Assembly (NCBI RefSeq): GCF_018138715.1
Contig: NZ_JAGSHX010000001.1
Location: 806,001-870,000 of the forward strand
Origin: Streptomyces asiaticus
GTDB taxonomy: Bacteria > Actinomycetota > Actinomycetes > Streptomycetales > Streptomycetaceae
Length of the DNA stretch: 64,000 bases
Direction of reading: 5' to 3'
Shown one piece after another: positions 17,840-26,283 of this stretch (its first letter is position 1; each line of letters starts with the position of its first letter). Under the pieces are notes generated by a model. The model was not told the DNA's origin. It ran no database searches and saw only the letters and a program-made list of their open reading frames with translations. A program made the position numbers and the translations under genes.

Positions 17840-18955
17840 GTGTTAGGCGCACTGAGGTTCAGGCACGTGTCCATGGCGGCGACGGCGGCCGTCCTGGCGC
17901 TCCTTCTCCCCGCATGCGGCGGCGACGGCCAACCGGGCGGAAGCGGCCCCGCCGCCTCCGCGTCGCTCGACCCCGAGGCGGACTTACGCAAGCAGCGGCT
18001 CACCGTCTCGAACTGGGACGGCTATATGCCGAAGGACCTTCCCGCCCGGTTCACGTCGGCCGTCGGCACGCCCATGACCGTCGCCAAGCACAGCACCAAC
18101 GAGGAGATCGTCGCCAAACTGACCGCCTCCGCCGACAGCGGCATCGACGTGGCGTTCGTATCGGGCCAGTACGCGCAGGCGCTCGCGGCGCAGGGGCTGC
18201 TCGAACCCATCCACCACGATCTGGTCCCGCACCTGAAGAACCTGGACCCGCTCGCCGCCCGGCTCGCCCATGACAAGGGCAACGTCTACTCCGTCCCGTA
18301 CACCTGGGGCACCACCGGGCTCTGCTACCGCAAGGACCTCGTCGGCTACACCCCCGACAGCTGGAACGACCTGCTGAAGCCGCGCGCCGCGGTCAAGGGC
18401 AGGGCCACCATGCTGAAGACCGAACGCTGGCTCTTCCTCCCCGCGCAGAAGGCGCTCGGCTACTCGGTGAACACCACCGACGAGCAACAGCTCGCGCAGG
18501 TCAAGGAGTTGCTGCTCACCGCGAAGGACGGGCTCCTCGCGTACGACGACACCACGTTCGGCGACCGGCTGAAGTCCGGGGAGGCCGTGCTGGCGGAGGC
18601 CTGGGACGGGTGGTGCCCGACCGACGACAAGAGGATCGGCTTCGTCGTCCCCAAGGAGGGCAGCGACCTCTGGACCGACACGATGGTCATCCTCAAGTCG
18701 TCGAAGAACAAAGAGGCGGCGCACGCCTTCATCGACTACGTCCTCGACGCGAAGACGCACTCCTGGGTCGCCTCGAACATCTTCTACAAGGTCCCCAACA
18801 CCGCCGCCATGGCCGAACTCGACCCGGCCCTGGTGAAGAGCCACCCCGTGCTCGCCATGACCCCCGAGCAACTGCTCAAGGGTGAGTCCGTCGTCGACCT
18901 CGGGGACGCCGCGACGGCGTACACCCGGATCGTCACGGAAGTCACCGCGGGCTGA
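17840..18955 (+). CDS. Polyamine-type ABC substrate-binding lipoprotein (PotD-like)
   Basis: A 371-residue extracellular binding protein of the spermidine/putrescine class. Seen: GTG start with GGGGAG four bases upstream; lipobox ALLLPACGG; the family motif RLTVSNWDGYMPKDLP right after the linker, then STNEEIVAKL, DVAFVSGQYAQAL, YSVPYTWGTTGLCYRKD and KSGEAVLAEAWDGWC. Known: PotD-like proteins feed a PotABC importer, encoded directly downstream here. The second codon is TTA (17843-17845), the rare leucine codon read only by the bldA tRNA in Streptomyces, which would tie the operon to development. An in-frame ATG at 17873 would bypass it but lacks a comparable ribosome site. The substrate may be another cation rather than a polyamine. 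Confidence 0.88.
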   Translation: MLGALRFRHVSMAATAAVLALLLPACGGDGQPGGSGPAASASLDPEADLRKQRLTVSNWDGYMPKDLPARFTSAVGTPMTVAKHSTNEEIVAKLTASADSGIDVAFVSGQYAQALAAQGLLEPIHHDLVPHLKNLDPLAARLAHDKGNVYSVPYTWGTTGLCYRKDLVGYTPDSWNDLLKPRAAVKGRATMLKTERWLFLPAQKALGYSVNTTDEQQLAQVKELLLTAKDGLLAYDDTTFGDRLKSGEAVLAEAWDGWCPTDDKRIGFVVPKEGSDLWTDTMVILKSSKNKEAAHAFIDYVLDAKTHSWVASNIFYKVPNTAAMAELDPALVKSHPVLAMTPEQLLKGESVVDLGDAATAYTRIVTEVTAG

Positions 18956-19830
18956 TGGCCGGGCGGGGGAGGGCGGCCGGAGGACCACCGTCGCGAGCCC
19001 GTCTCGTCCTGCTCGGCCCGGGCCTGTCCTATCTGGCCGTCCTGCTCCTGCTGCCGCTGGCCCTGCTGATCGGTTACACGGCCTTCCGGCGGGGCCGCTT
19101 CGGCGGGATCGCGTACGAGGACGGAAGCACCGGCGAGAACTTCGCGCGGCTCACCGACCCCCTCTACGCCGGTGTCCTCACCGACTCGCTGCGCATCGCC
19201 GCCGTCACCACCCTGCTCGCGCTTCTCCTCGGCTACCCGACCGCGTACGCGATCAGCCGTCTGCCCGGCAGATGGCGCACGGTCGCCCTGGTCCTGGTCG
19301 TGCTCCCGTTCTGGACCAACTTCCTGATCCGCACCTACGCCTGGATCGTGCTGCTGTCCAGCCGAGGTGTGGTCAACTCGGCCCTCACCGGCATCGGGGT
19401 GATCGACCGGCCGCTGAAACTCCTCTACACGGAACCCGCCGTCGTCCTCGGACTGCTCTACGCCTATCTCCCGCTGATGGTGCTGCCGCTGTACTCGGCG
19501 ATCGAGCGGGTCGACCCCCGGCTGCTCGAAGCCTCGGCCGATCTGGGCGCCCGCCCGGCCCGCACGTTGTGGAGCGTGACCCTCCCGCACACCCTGCCCG
19601 GCGTGCTGACCGGCTGCGTCTTCGTCTTCGTGCCGAGCCTCGGCAACTTCGTCGTCCCCGAACTGCTGGGCGGCGGGCACACGGTCATGGTCGGCAATCT
19701 GATCAGAGACCAGTTCCTCACCGCACGGGACTGGCCGTTCGGCTCGGTGCTCGCCCTCGCCCTCATGGCGTTCCTGGTCCTGCTGCTCATGGCGCAGGCC
19801 TGGGCCGGGCGCCGGCTGGGCGGCCGCTGA
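18955..19830 (+). CDS. Polyamine-type ABC permease (PotB-like)
   Basis: A 291-residue inner-membrane permease. Seen: start overlaps the binding-protein stop by one base (TGATG); about six membrane segments beginning LVLLGPGLSYLAVLLLL; the binding-protein-dependent transport motif EASADLGARPARTLWSVTLP (EAA loop) near residue 190 that docks onto the ATPase; FWTNFLIRTYAW as in PotB proteins. Known: forms the transmembrane heterodimer with the PotC-like protein. Downstream overlap TGATG with the next gene confirms one operon. Confidence 0.92.
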   Translation: MAGRGRAAGGPPSRARLVLLGPGLSYLAVLLLLPLALLIGYTAFRRGRFGGIAYEDGSTGENFARLTDPLYAGVLTDSLRIAAVTTLLALLLGYPTAYAISRLPGRWRTVALVLVVLPFWTNFLIRTYAWIVLLSSRGVVNSALTGIGVIDRPLKLLYTEPAVVLGLLYAYLPLMVLPLYSAIERVDPRLLEASADLGARPARTLWSVTLPHTLPGVLTGCVFVFVPSLGNFVVPELLGGGHTVMVGNLIRDQFLTARDWPFGSVLALALMAFLVLLLMAQAWAGRRLGGR

Positions 19831-20597
19831 TGCGCCGGGCGACGTTCCTCCCGCTGTGGCTGACGTACGCGTTCCTCTACACGCCCGTCGTGGTGCTCGT
19901 GGTGATGTCCTTCAACCGCTCGGACAGCCCTTACGAGTGGTCCGGGTTCAGCACCGCCTGGTACGGCACGCTGGCCGGCGACGACGAGGTCCTGCGGGGC
20001 CTGGTCAACACGCTGATCGTGGCCGCGGGCGCGACCGCCCTGTCCACCGTCCTCGGCACACTGCTCGCCGTGGGGCTCGCCCGCCACGCGAGCCGGTCGC
20101 GGCTGCTGCCCGCCCTGTCGGTGGTGCCCGCCGTCCTGCCGGACATCGTGCTCGCGATCGGCCTGCTCGCCTTCTACTCGCTCGTCTCGGCCACCCTCGG
20201 CCTGCACTCGGTGCTGCTCGCCCACACCGTCTTCGGCCTCGCCTTCGTCACGGCCGTCGTACGCACCCGGATCGCCCATGTCGACCCCTCCCTGGAGGAG
20301 GCATCGCGCGACCTCGGCGCGGGCGAGGTCACCACGTTCCTCCGCATCACCCTGCCGACCCTCGCCCCCGGCATCGTGGCGGGCGCGCTGCTGACGTTCA
20401 CCCTCTCGCTCGACGAGTTCGTCATCGCCTTCTTCACCGCGGGGCCGAAGGACCCCACCCTGCCGATCGTCATCTACTCGATGATCAGGTTCGGCGTGAC
20501 CCCGGAGATCAACGCGCTCGCCACCCTGCTGCTCGCGGTCAGCTTCACCGTGGTGATCGCCGCCCAGCGCGTCAGCCGGCTGACGGAGGCGCTGTGA
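19830..20597 (+). CDS. Polyamine-type ABC permease (PotC-like)
   Basis: A 255-residue inner-membrane permease, second half of the transporter channel. Seen: six hydrophobic segments from FLPLWLTYAFLYTPVVVLVVM, the PotC-typical FNRSDSPYEWSGFSTAWYGTL, an EAA loop EEASRDLGAGEVTTFLRITLP, and SLDEFVIAFFTAGP close to the C-terminus. Start overlaps the previous stop by one base and its own stop overlaps the ATPase start as GTGA. Residue content and length match PotC-type proteins of the polyamine/opine/phosphonate (POPT) family. Confidence 0.92.
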   Translation: MRRATFLPLWLTYAFLYTPVVVLVVMSFNRSDSPYEWSGFSTAWYGTLAGDDEVLRGLVNTLIVAAGATALSTVLGTLLAVGLARHASRSRLLPALSVVPAVLPDIVLAIGLLAFYSLVSATLGLHSVLLAHTVFGLAFVTAVVRTRIAHVDPSLEEASRDLGAGEVTTFLRITLPTLAPGIVAGALLTFTLSLDEFVIAFFTAGPKDPTLPIVIYSMIRFGVTPEINALATLLLAVSFTVVIAAQRVSRLTEAL

Positions 20598-21637
20598 TCC
20601 GTATCCATGCCGTCACCCGGCGGTTCGGCGAGGTCACCGCCCTGGACGGGGTGAGCCTGGAGATCGGGGAGGGCGAGTTCTTCGCCCTGCTCGGACCGAG
20701 CGGCTGCGGGAAGACGACCCTGCTGCGCGTCCTCGCCGGATTCGAGGCCCCGGACAGCGGCACGGTCACCCTGGACGGCCTGGATCTGCTGGGCGTGCCC
20801 GCGCACCGGCGGCCGGTCAACCTCATGTTCCAGTCGTACGCGCTGTTCCCGCACATGAACGTGGAGAAGAACATCGGGTACGGGCTGGCGCGGGAAGGGC
20901 TCGCCCGGGCGGAGATCGGCGAACGGGTCGCGGCCGTACTCGCCACCGTCGGACTGACCGCGCAGGCCCGCAGACGGCCGCACCAGCTCTCCGGCGGGCA
21001 GCGGCAGCGGGTCGCCCTCGCCCGTGCCATCGTCAAGCGGCCCCGTGTGCTGCTGCTCGACGAGCCGCTGTCGGCGCTCGACAAACAGGTCCGCGCCGAG
21101 ATGCAGCTGGAGCTCAAGCGCCTCCAGCACGAGGTGGGCGTCACCTTCCTCGTCGTCACCCACGACCAGGAGGAGGCCATGTCGCTCGCCGACCGGATCG
21201 CCGTCCTGGACGCCGGGCGCGTCCAGCAGGTCGCCACCCCCGTCGAGCTCTACCGGCACCCCCGGGGCCGGTTCGTCGCGGGCTTCGTCGGCGCCAACAA
21301 CCTCTTCTCCGGACGGCTGCTGCCCTCCGGCGGACTCGACGTACCCGGCGTCGGCGTCCTGCCCGCCCCGGCAGGTGACGCGGCGGGGCTGGTCGGCGTA
21401 CGTCCGGAGAACATCCGGCTCGCCGCCCAGGGCGCGGACGCCTACCTGCACGGCGAAGTGCTGGACATCAGTTACCTCGGCGGCTCCTCGAGGATCGCGG
21501 TCACGGTCCCCGGTCTGGACCGGCCGGTCCTGCTGACCGTTCCGGGCCCGGCCACGGTGACCTCCGGGGCCCGCGTCGCGCTGTCGTGGGACCCGGAGAG
21601 CGCGGTACTGATCGAGACGACGGGAGACACCCCTTGA
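20594..21637 (+). CDS. Polyamine-type ABC ATP-binding protein (PotA-like)
   Basis: A 347-residue ATPase energising the importer. Seen: GTG start in a GTGA overlap; Walker A LGPSGCGKTT, Q-loop NLMFQSYALFPHM, signature QLSGGQRQR, Walker B VLLLDEPLSALD, switch His in VVTHDQEEAM; then a C-terminal TOBE-type beta domain from about residue 240 (VGANNLFSGRL, GVRPENIRL). The length and regulatory C-terminal domain are those of PotA. Its stop overlaps a TTG start of the glycosyltransferase gene, so the operon continues beyond the transporter. Confidence 0.93.
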   Translation: MIRIHAVTRRFGEVTALDGVSLEIGEGEFFALLGPSGCGKTTLLRVLAGFEAPDSGTVTLDGLDLLGVPAHRRPVNLMFQSYALFPHMNVEKNIGYGLAREGLARAEIGERVAAVLATVGLTAQARRRPHQLSGGQRQRVALARAIVKRPRVLLLDEPLSALDKQVRAEMQLELKRLQHEVGVTFLVVTHDQEEAMSLADRIAVLDAGRVQQVATPVELYRHPRGRFVAGFVGANNLFSGRLLPSGGLDVPGVGVLPAPAGDAAGLVGVRPENIRLAAQGADAYLHGEVLDISYLGGSSRIAVTVPGLDRPVLLTVPGPATVTSGARVALSWDPESAVLIETTGDTP

Positions 21638-22932
21638 GCGGACCCCTGACCATCCTCTTCGCGCCGGAGAGCGCGTACGGCCCGACCAACAACTGCGTCG
21701 GCATCGGTGACGTACTGCGCCGGCGGGGCCACCGCGTGGTGTTCGCGGCGGAGGCGTCCTGGAAGGGCAGGCTCGCCCCGCTCGGCTTCGAGGAGGACCT
21801 GGTCGACCTGGCCCCGCCGCCCGAAACACCCCAGGAGGCGGGCCAGTTCTGGAAGGACTTCGTACGGGAGACCGCCCCCGAATTCCAAAAGCCCACGATC
21901 GAACAGCTGGGCACGTGGGTCAGACCGGTCTGGGAGGAACTGGTCGCCGGCGCCCGGTACTGCGAACCCCAGCTCAAGAGAATCGTGGACCGGGTCCGGC
22001 CGGATGTGATCGTCGAGGACAACGTCGTCTGCTTCCCCGCGCTGACCACGGCCGACGCGCCCTTCGTGCGGATCGTCTCCTGCAACCCGCTGGAGGTGAA
22101 GGGCGAACACGTTCCCCCGCCCTTCTCCGGGTACCCGGCCGGTGACCGCGCGGGCTGGGCCGCGTTCCGCGCCGAGTACGACCGCACGCACCGCGAGCTC
22201 TGGGACGAGTTCAACGCCTGGGTCGTGGACCAGGGCGCGAGGCCGCTGCCCGACCTGGAGTTCATCCACGACGGCGAGCTGAACCTGTACGTCTGCCCGG
22301 AGATCGCCGACTACGCCGAAGCTCGCCCGCTGGGCCCTGCCTGGCACCGGCTGGACTCCTCGGTGCGCGAGACCGACGAGGAGTTCACCCTGCCGCCGGA
22401 GCTGGCCGAACGGCCCGAGGGCAGCGCGCTGATCTACTTCAGCCTGGGCTCCCTCGGCTCCGCCGACGTCGGCCTCATGCGCCGGATCATCGCCTCCCTG
22501 GCGCGCACCCCGCACCGCTGCATCGTCTCCAAGGGGCCGCTGCACGACCAGATCGAGCTGCCTCCCACCATGTGGGGCGCGGAGTTCCTCCCGCAGACGT
22601 GGATCCTCCCGCTCGTCGACCTCGTCATCACCCATGGCGGCAACAACACGACCACCGAGAGCTTCCACTTCGGCAAGCCCATGATCGTGCTCCCGCTGTT
22701 CTGGGACCAGTACGACAACGCACAGCGGGTCGCCGAACTCGGCTACGGTCTCCGCCTCGACCCGTACCGCTTCACCGACGCCCAACTGCACGGCGCGCTG
22801 GCGGAGTTGCTCGGCGACACCCGCCTGCGGCACCGGCTCGCGGAAGCCTCCACGACCATCCGGGCCCGCGACGGGCTGCGCACCGCCGCCGACCTCATCG
22901 AGCGGCACGGCCACGAAAGGCGGGGAAGATGA
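21634..22932 (+). CDS. Glycosyltransferase, GT1/MGT type
   Basis: A 432-residue UDP-sugar-type transferase of the macrolide glycosyltransferase branch of GT1. Seen: two-domain GT-B layout; N-terminal LTILFAPESAYGPTNNCVGIGD with GHRVVFAAEASW, and C-terminal donor-site motif ITHGGNNTTTESFHFGKPMIVLP with PLFWDQYDNAQRV, the PSPG-like signature. The start is taken as TTG 21634 because it overlaps the ATPase stop by four bases (TTGA), as the other junctions in this operon do. Known: relatives glycosylate macrolides or lipids and often confer self-resistance. Inferred: a cytosolic enzyme that modifies the imported compound, or an endogenous molecule handled by the same system. This pairing with a polyamine-type importer is unusual. 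Confidence 0.88.
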   Translation: MSGPLTILFAPESAYGPTNNCVGIGDVLRRRGHRVVFAAEASWKGRLAPLGFEEDLVDLAPPPETPQEAGQFWKDFVRETAPEFQKPTIEQLGTWVRPVWEELVAGARYCEPQLKRIVDRVRPDVIVEDNVVCFPALTTADAPFVRIVSCNPLEVKGEHVPPPFSGYPAGDRAGWAAFRAEYDRTHRELWDEFNAWVVDQGARPLPDLEFIHDGELNLYVCPEIADYAEARPLGPAWHRLDSSVRETDEEFTLPPELAERPEGSALIYFSLGSLGSADVGLMRRIIASLARTPHRCIVSKGPLHDQIELPPTMWGAEFLPQTWILPLVDLVITHGGNNTTTESFHFGKPMIVLPLFWDQYDNAQRVAELGYGLRLDPYRFTDAQLHGALAELLGDTRLRHRLAEASTTIRARDGLRTAADLIERHGHERRGR

Positions 22933-22970
22933 AGCTGCCCTTACGGCTCGGCCTCACCGGTACCGCCTGA
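22929..22970 (+). pseudogene. 13-codon stub at the end of the operon
   Basis: Seen: an ATG overlapping the glycosyltransferase stop (ATGA) opens a reading frame of only 13 codons, MKLPLRLGLTGTA, before a TGA. Its fifth codon is TTA. Inferred: either a chance start or the 5' stub of a sixth operon gene whose body was deleted. Confidence 0.4.
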
Positions 22971-23082
22971 GAGCGGTCCCGGTCTCCGGCGTTCCCCCGG
23001 TGCGGCAGGGGGATATCACCAGTGAAGAGCCGGGGGACAGTCGGAGCGCGGTACATCGGTGGCACCTCTAGCGTGCCGGACT

Positions 23083-24693
23083 ATGACCACCCCGTACCGA
23101 ATTGACCGGATCAACGCCACGCGCCGGAGCATGCTCGCGCTCGGCACCGCCGCGGCGGCCACGCCCTTGCTTGGCGCGGCCCCCGCCCAGGCCAGCCCTG
23201 GCACCGGAACCCTGGACGAACTGGGCATCACCGAGCTTCGCGAGCGGATGGACGCAGGGCGGCTCGACGCGGAACGGCTGACCCGCTACTACCTGGACCG
23301 GATCGAACGTATCGATCCGCTCCTGCACGCGGTGATCGAGGTCAATCCCGACGCGCTGCGGGAGGCCCGGCGACTGGACGCCGGGCAGCATCCCCGTGGG
23401 CCGCTCCACGGCATGCCCATTCTGCTGAAGGACCTGGTGGAAACCGCGGACCGCATGCACACAACGGCCGGATCACTCGCCCTGGAGGGCCTCCGGCCGG
23501 CAAGGGACGCCACGGTCGCGGCCAGGTTGCGCGCGGCCGGTGCCGTCATCCTCGGCAAGACCAACCTGAGCGAGTGGGCCGGTGGGATGTCGCTCACCCA
23601 CCACGCCGGCTGGAGCGCCCGCGGTGGGCAGACCCGGAACCCCTACAAGCTGGACCGGTCCCCGAACGAGTCCAGCTCCGGTACGGCGGCCGCCGCCGCG
23701 GCCAACCTGTGTGTCGCCGGGATCGGTACCGAGACCAACGGTTCGATCATCGACCCCGCCTCGGCGAACTGCGTCGTCGGGGTGAAGCCGACCGTTGGCC
23801 TGGTCGGGCGCGGCGGAGTGATCCCCGGCGTGCCCAGCCAGGACAGTGTCGGCCCGATCGCGCGCACGGTCCGCGACGCCGCGATCATGCTGGGCGTCCT
23901 CGTCGGCATCGACGACCGTGATCCGGCGACCGAGGCGGGTCGTGGCCACTTCCCTCGTGACTACACCCGTTTCCTGGACGCCGACGGACTGCGTGGTGCG
24001 CGGATCGGCGTACCGCGAACCGTGTACTTCGGCTACAGCGACCACGCCGACGAGATCGCGGAGCGGGCGATCGCCACGCTGCGCGCCGCCGGCGCGACCG
24101 TGGTCGACCCGGCCGACATCCCGACGGCCGAGCAGCTGGAGGACCTCCCCAGCTCGAAGATCGTTCAGGTGTACGAGATCAAGCGGGCGCTGAACGCCTA
24201 TCTGGACGGCGCCCCCGGCGACCACCCGCGCGGTCTGGCGGAGCTGATCGCGTTCAATCGCGCACACGCCGACCGCGAACTCCGCTATGTGCGGCAGGAC
24301 GGTCTGGAGGCCGTGCACCGGCTGGACTTCACCGAGAGCGAGTACCGCGAGGCGCTGGCCACCAACCACCGGCTGTCGCGTGCCGAAGGCATCGACGCGG
24401 TGCTACGGCGCTTCCGCCTCGATGCGCTGGTGATGCCGACCACCGGACCGCCGGCCAAGATCGACCTGGTCCGCGGGGACAGCTACGGCGGCGGCGCGTC
24501 CACGCCCGCCGCACTCGCCGGATACCCCGCGATCAGCGTCCCGGCGGGTTTCGCCTCCGGCCTGCCGGTCGGCCTGACGTTCATGGGCACGGCGTGGAGC
24601 GAGCCGACCCTGCTCCGCCTGGCCTACGCCTACGAGCAGGTCGGCCGGGTCCGCAGAGCGCCGACATACCGCCCCGCCGACGTGGGCTTCTGA
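23083..24693 (+). CDS. Amidase signature family enzyme, Tat-exported
   Basis: A 536-residue amidase. Seen: start ATG 23083; a twin-arginine signal peptide (TRRSMLALGTAAAATPLLG, AQA cleavage site) in the first 40 residues; the catalytic lysine in MPILLKDLVET, the cis-Ser region in NESSSGTAAAAAA and the nucleophile Ser in GTETNGSIIDPAS; so the Ser-cisSer-Lys triad is present. Known: the family hydrolyses carboxamides, as in indoleacetamide or peptide amidases; secreted Tat-dependent members are frequent in Streptomyces. The GTETNGSI sequence replaces the common GTDTGGSI. It stands alone, about 110 bp after the previous operon. Substrate unknown; likely acts outside the membrane. Confidence 0.92.
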   Translation: MTTPYRIDRINATRRSMLALGTAAAATPLLGAAPAQASPGTGTLDELGITELRERMDAGRLDAERLTRYYLDRIERIDPLLHAVIEVNPDALREARRLDAGQHPRGPLHGMPILLKDLVETADRMHTTAGSLALEGLRPARDATVAARLRAAGAVILGKTNLSEWAGGMSLTHHAGWSARGGQTRNPYKLDRSPNESSSGTAAAAAANLCVAGIGTETNGSIIDPASANCVVGVKPTVGLVGRGGVIPGVPSQDSVGPIARTVRDAAIMLGVLVGIDDRDPATEAGRGHFPRDYTRFLDADGLRGARIGVPRTVYFGYSDHADEIAERAIATLRAAGATVVDPADIPTAEQLEDLPSSKIVQVYEIKRALNAYLDGAPGDHPRGLAELIAFNRAHADRELRYVRQDGLEAVHRLDFTESEYREALATNHRLSRAEGIDAVLRRFRLDALVMPTTGPPAKIDLVRGDSYGGGASTPAALAGYPAISVPAGFASGLPVGLTFMGTAWSEPTLLRLAYAYEQVGRVRRAPTYRPADVGF

Positions 24694-24728
24694 CCCGGCC
24701 CGCGAGGTGCGGCGCTTCTGATTGCGTG

Positions 24729-24757
24729 TATCGCGGGCGTATCGAAAACCGCATACG
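24729..24757. promoter_or_regulatory. Candidate response-regulator site upstream of the VanZ-like gene
   Basis: Seen: TATCGCGGGCGTATCG at 24729-24744 and GCATACG at 24751-24757. A near copy (TATCGCCGACGTATGC, 12 of 16 identical) lies in the opposite orientation just upstream of the response-regulator gene. Inferred: shared binding site of the adjacent OmpR-type regulator. Confidence 0.5.
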
Positions 24758-24790
24758 CCACCGCAACGGCCCTCCGTCTCCCATGGGGGC

Positions 24791-25495
24791 ATGAACCAGA
24801 ACGCATCCCTGTCCGCACCGCCCCGCCGCACGCGCACGATCGCGCTCCTCGGCCTGGCGGTCCTCGTCATGGCGAGCGCCGTGTTCGTCGTGCGGCGGCC
24901 GCTCATGATGGCCGCTCCGATGTGCGTGGCCGGGCGGTGGCACGGCTGTTTCGACACCTTCAACGGCGTGGTGCTCATGACGTTGGTCGCGCTGCCGCCG
25001 GCCGCGCTCGTGGTGTGGGCTCTGGCGCGCCGTCGCCGTGCCGCCGGCGTCGCGTCGGCGTGGCGGATGTCGCTGGCCGAGGTGGGTTTGGTCCACGGGA
25101 CGGTGCCGTTCCTGTGGATGACCCTGATGCCGGGTGCCGGGGTCGGCACCGTCCCGCCGCGGGTGAGCCTGGTACCGCTGCGGGACCTGGTCACGATGGG
25201 GCCGTTCGGGATCGCCGGCAACCTGCTGGTCTTTGCGGCGCTGGGGTTCTTCGCCCCGATGCGGTTCGCGGCGCTGGCGTCCGTGCCGCGGATCCTGGCG
25301 CTCGGGGCGGGCTGCTCGGCCCTGGTCGAAACCGCACAGTACGTCCTGCGGCTGGACCGGGTGTCGTCCGTGGACGACGTCCTGGTCAACGCCGCCGGCG
25401 CCGTGCTGGCCGCGCTGGCGTCGCGCCGCTGGTGGCGCACTACGGCCGAAGCGCCGTCGGACCAGCCCCGCCCCGCGCCGGCACCGGCAGGCTGA
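24791..25495 (+). CDS. VanZ-like membrane protein
   Basis: A 234-residue integral membrane protein of the VanZ-like family. Seen: five hydrophobic segments; the family core VPLRDLVTMGPFGIAGNLLVFAALGF, with the conserved N-x-x-x-F-x-P-x-G type turn as NLLVFAALGFFAPMR, and ALVETAQYVLRLDRVSSVDDVLVNAAGA near the C-terminus, which is the second VanZ motif (E-x-x-Q and D-x-x-x-N). Known: VanZ of Enterococcus gives low-level teicoplanin resistance; most homologues have no assigned role. It lies upstream of a two-component pair that shares a putative operator with it. Inferred: a cell-envelope target of that pair. Confidence 0.85.
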   Translation: MNQNASLSAPPRRTRTIALLGLAVLVMASAVFVVRRPLMMAAPMCVAGRWHGCFDTFNGVVLMTLVALPPAALVVWALARRRRAAGVASAWRMSLAEVGLVHGTVPFLWMTLMPGAGVGTVPPRVSLVPLRDLVTMGPFGIAGNLLVFAALGFFAPMRFAALASVPRILALGAGCSALVETAQYVLRLDRVSSVDDVLVNAAGAVLAALASRRWWRTTAEAPSDQPRPAPAPAG

Positions 25496-25523
25496 GTCGC
25501 GTGTCCGGTGGGCGCACGTCTTT

Positions 25524-25540
25524 GCATACGTCGGCGATAT
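25524..25540. promoter_or_regulatory. Candidate autoregulatory site upstream of the response regulator
   Basis: Seen: GCATACGTCGGCGATAT, 24 bp before the start codon. Its reverse complement resembles the site in front of the VanZ-like gene. Inferred: autoregulation by the response regulator. Confidence 0.45.
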
Positions 25541-25563
25541 GTGGTGCTGCTTAGGCTTCGGAC

Positions 25564-26283
25564 ATGCGCGTGCTGATCGTGGAGGACGAGCCCTACCTGG
25601 CCGAAGCCGTCCGGGACGGTCTGCGGCTGGAGGCGATCGCCGCCGACATCGCCGGCGACGGCGACTCCGCCCTGGAACTGCTCAGTATCCACTCCTACGA
25701 CCTCGCGGTCCTCGACCGCGACATCCCCGGCCCTTCCGGGGACGAGATCGCCCGGCGCATCGTCGCTTCCGGCAGTGGCATCCCGATCCTCATGCTCACC
25801 GCCGCCGACCGGATCGACGACAAGGCTTCCGGGTTCGAGCTCGGCGCCGACGACTACCTCACCAAACCGTTCGAGCTGCGGGAGCTCGTCATGCGGCTGC
25901 GGGCGCTCGACCGCAGACGCGCGTACGCCCGGCCCCCGGTCCGCGAGATCGCGGGCCTGCGTCTTGACCCCTTCCGCCGGGAGGTCTTCCGCGACGGACG
26001 CTACGTCGCGCTCACCCGCAAGCAGTTCGCCGTGCTCGAAGTCCTCGTCGCCGCCGAAGGCGGTGTCGTCAGTGCCGAAGAGCTGCTGGAGCGGGCCTGG
26101 GACAACAACGCCGATCCCTTCACCAACGCCGTCCGCATCACCGTCTCCGCACTGCGCAAACGACTCGGCGAACCATGGCTCATCGCCACGGTGCCCGGCG
26201 TCGGCTACCGGATCGACACCGGCATGGACACCGGCATGGACACCGGCATGGACACCACCCACCCCGGCGGCACTCATGAATAG
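25564..26283 (+). CDS. OmpR-family response regulator
   Basis: A 239-residue two-component regulator. Seen: receiver domain with the acidic pair in LIVEDEPYL, phospho-acceptor Asp in LAVLDRDIPG, conserved Thr in LMLTAADR and Lys in YLTKPF; winged-helix DNA-binding domain from about residue 128 (LTRKQFAVLEVLVAAEGG, VSALRKRLGEPWLIATVPGVGYRI). The C-terminus carries a 3.5-copy repeat of Asp-Thr-Gly-Met encoded by 12-bp DNA repeats. Its last codons overlap the kinase start by 8 bp, so the two are coupled. Known: closest architectural relatives are the VanR/CseB-type regulators that answer envelope stress. Confidence 0.94.
   Translation: MRVLIVEDEPYLAEAVRDGLRLEAIAADIAGDGDSALELLSIHSYDLAVLDRDIPGPSGDEIARRIVASGSGIPILMLTAADRIDDKASGFELGADDYLTKPFELRELVMRLRALDRRRAYARPPVREIAGLRLDPFRREVFRDGRYVALTRKQFAVLEVLVAAEGGVVSAEELLERAWDNNADPFTNAVRITVSALRKRLGEPWLIATVPGVGYRIDTGMDTGMDTGMDTTHPGGTHE
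26215..26256 (+). repeat. 12-bp tandem repeat in the response-regulator 3' end
   Basis: Seen: 3.5 exact copies of GACACCGGCATG, encoding DTGM repeats, 20 bp before the kinase start. Perfect copies suggest recent slippage expansion, and copy number could vary among strains. Confidence 0.9.
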
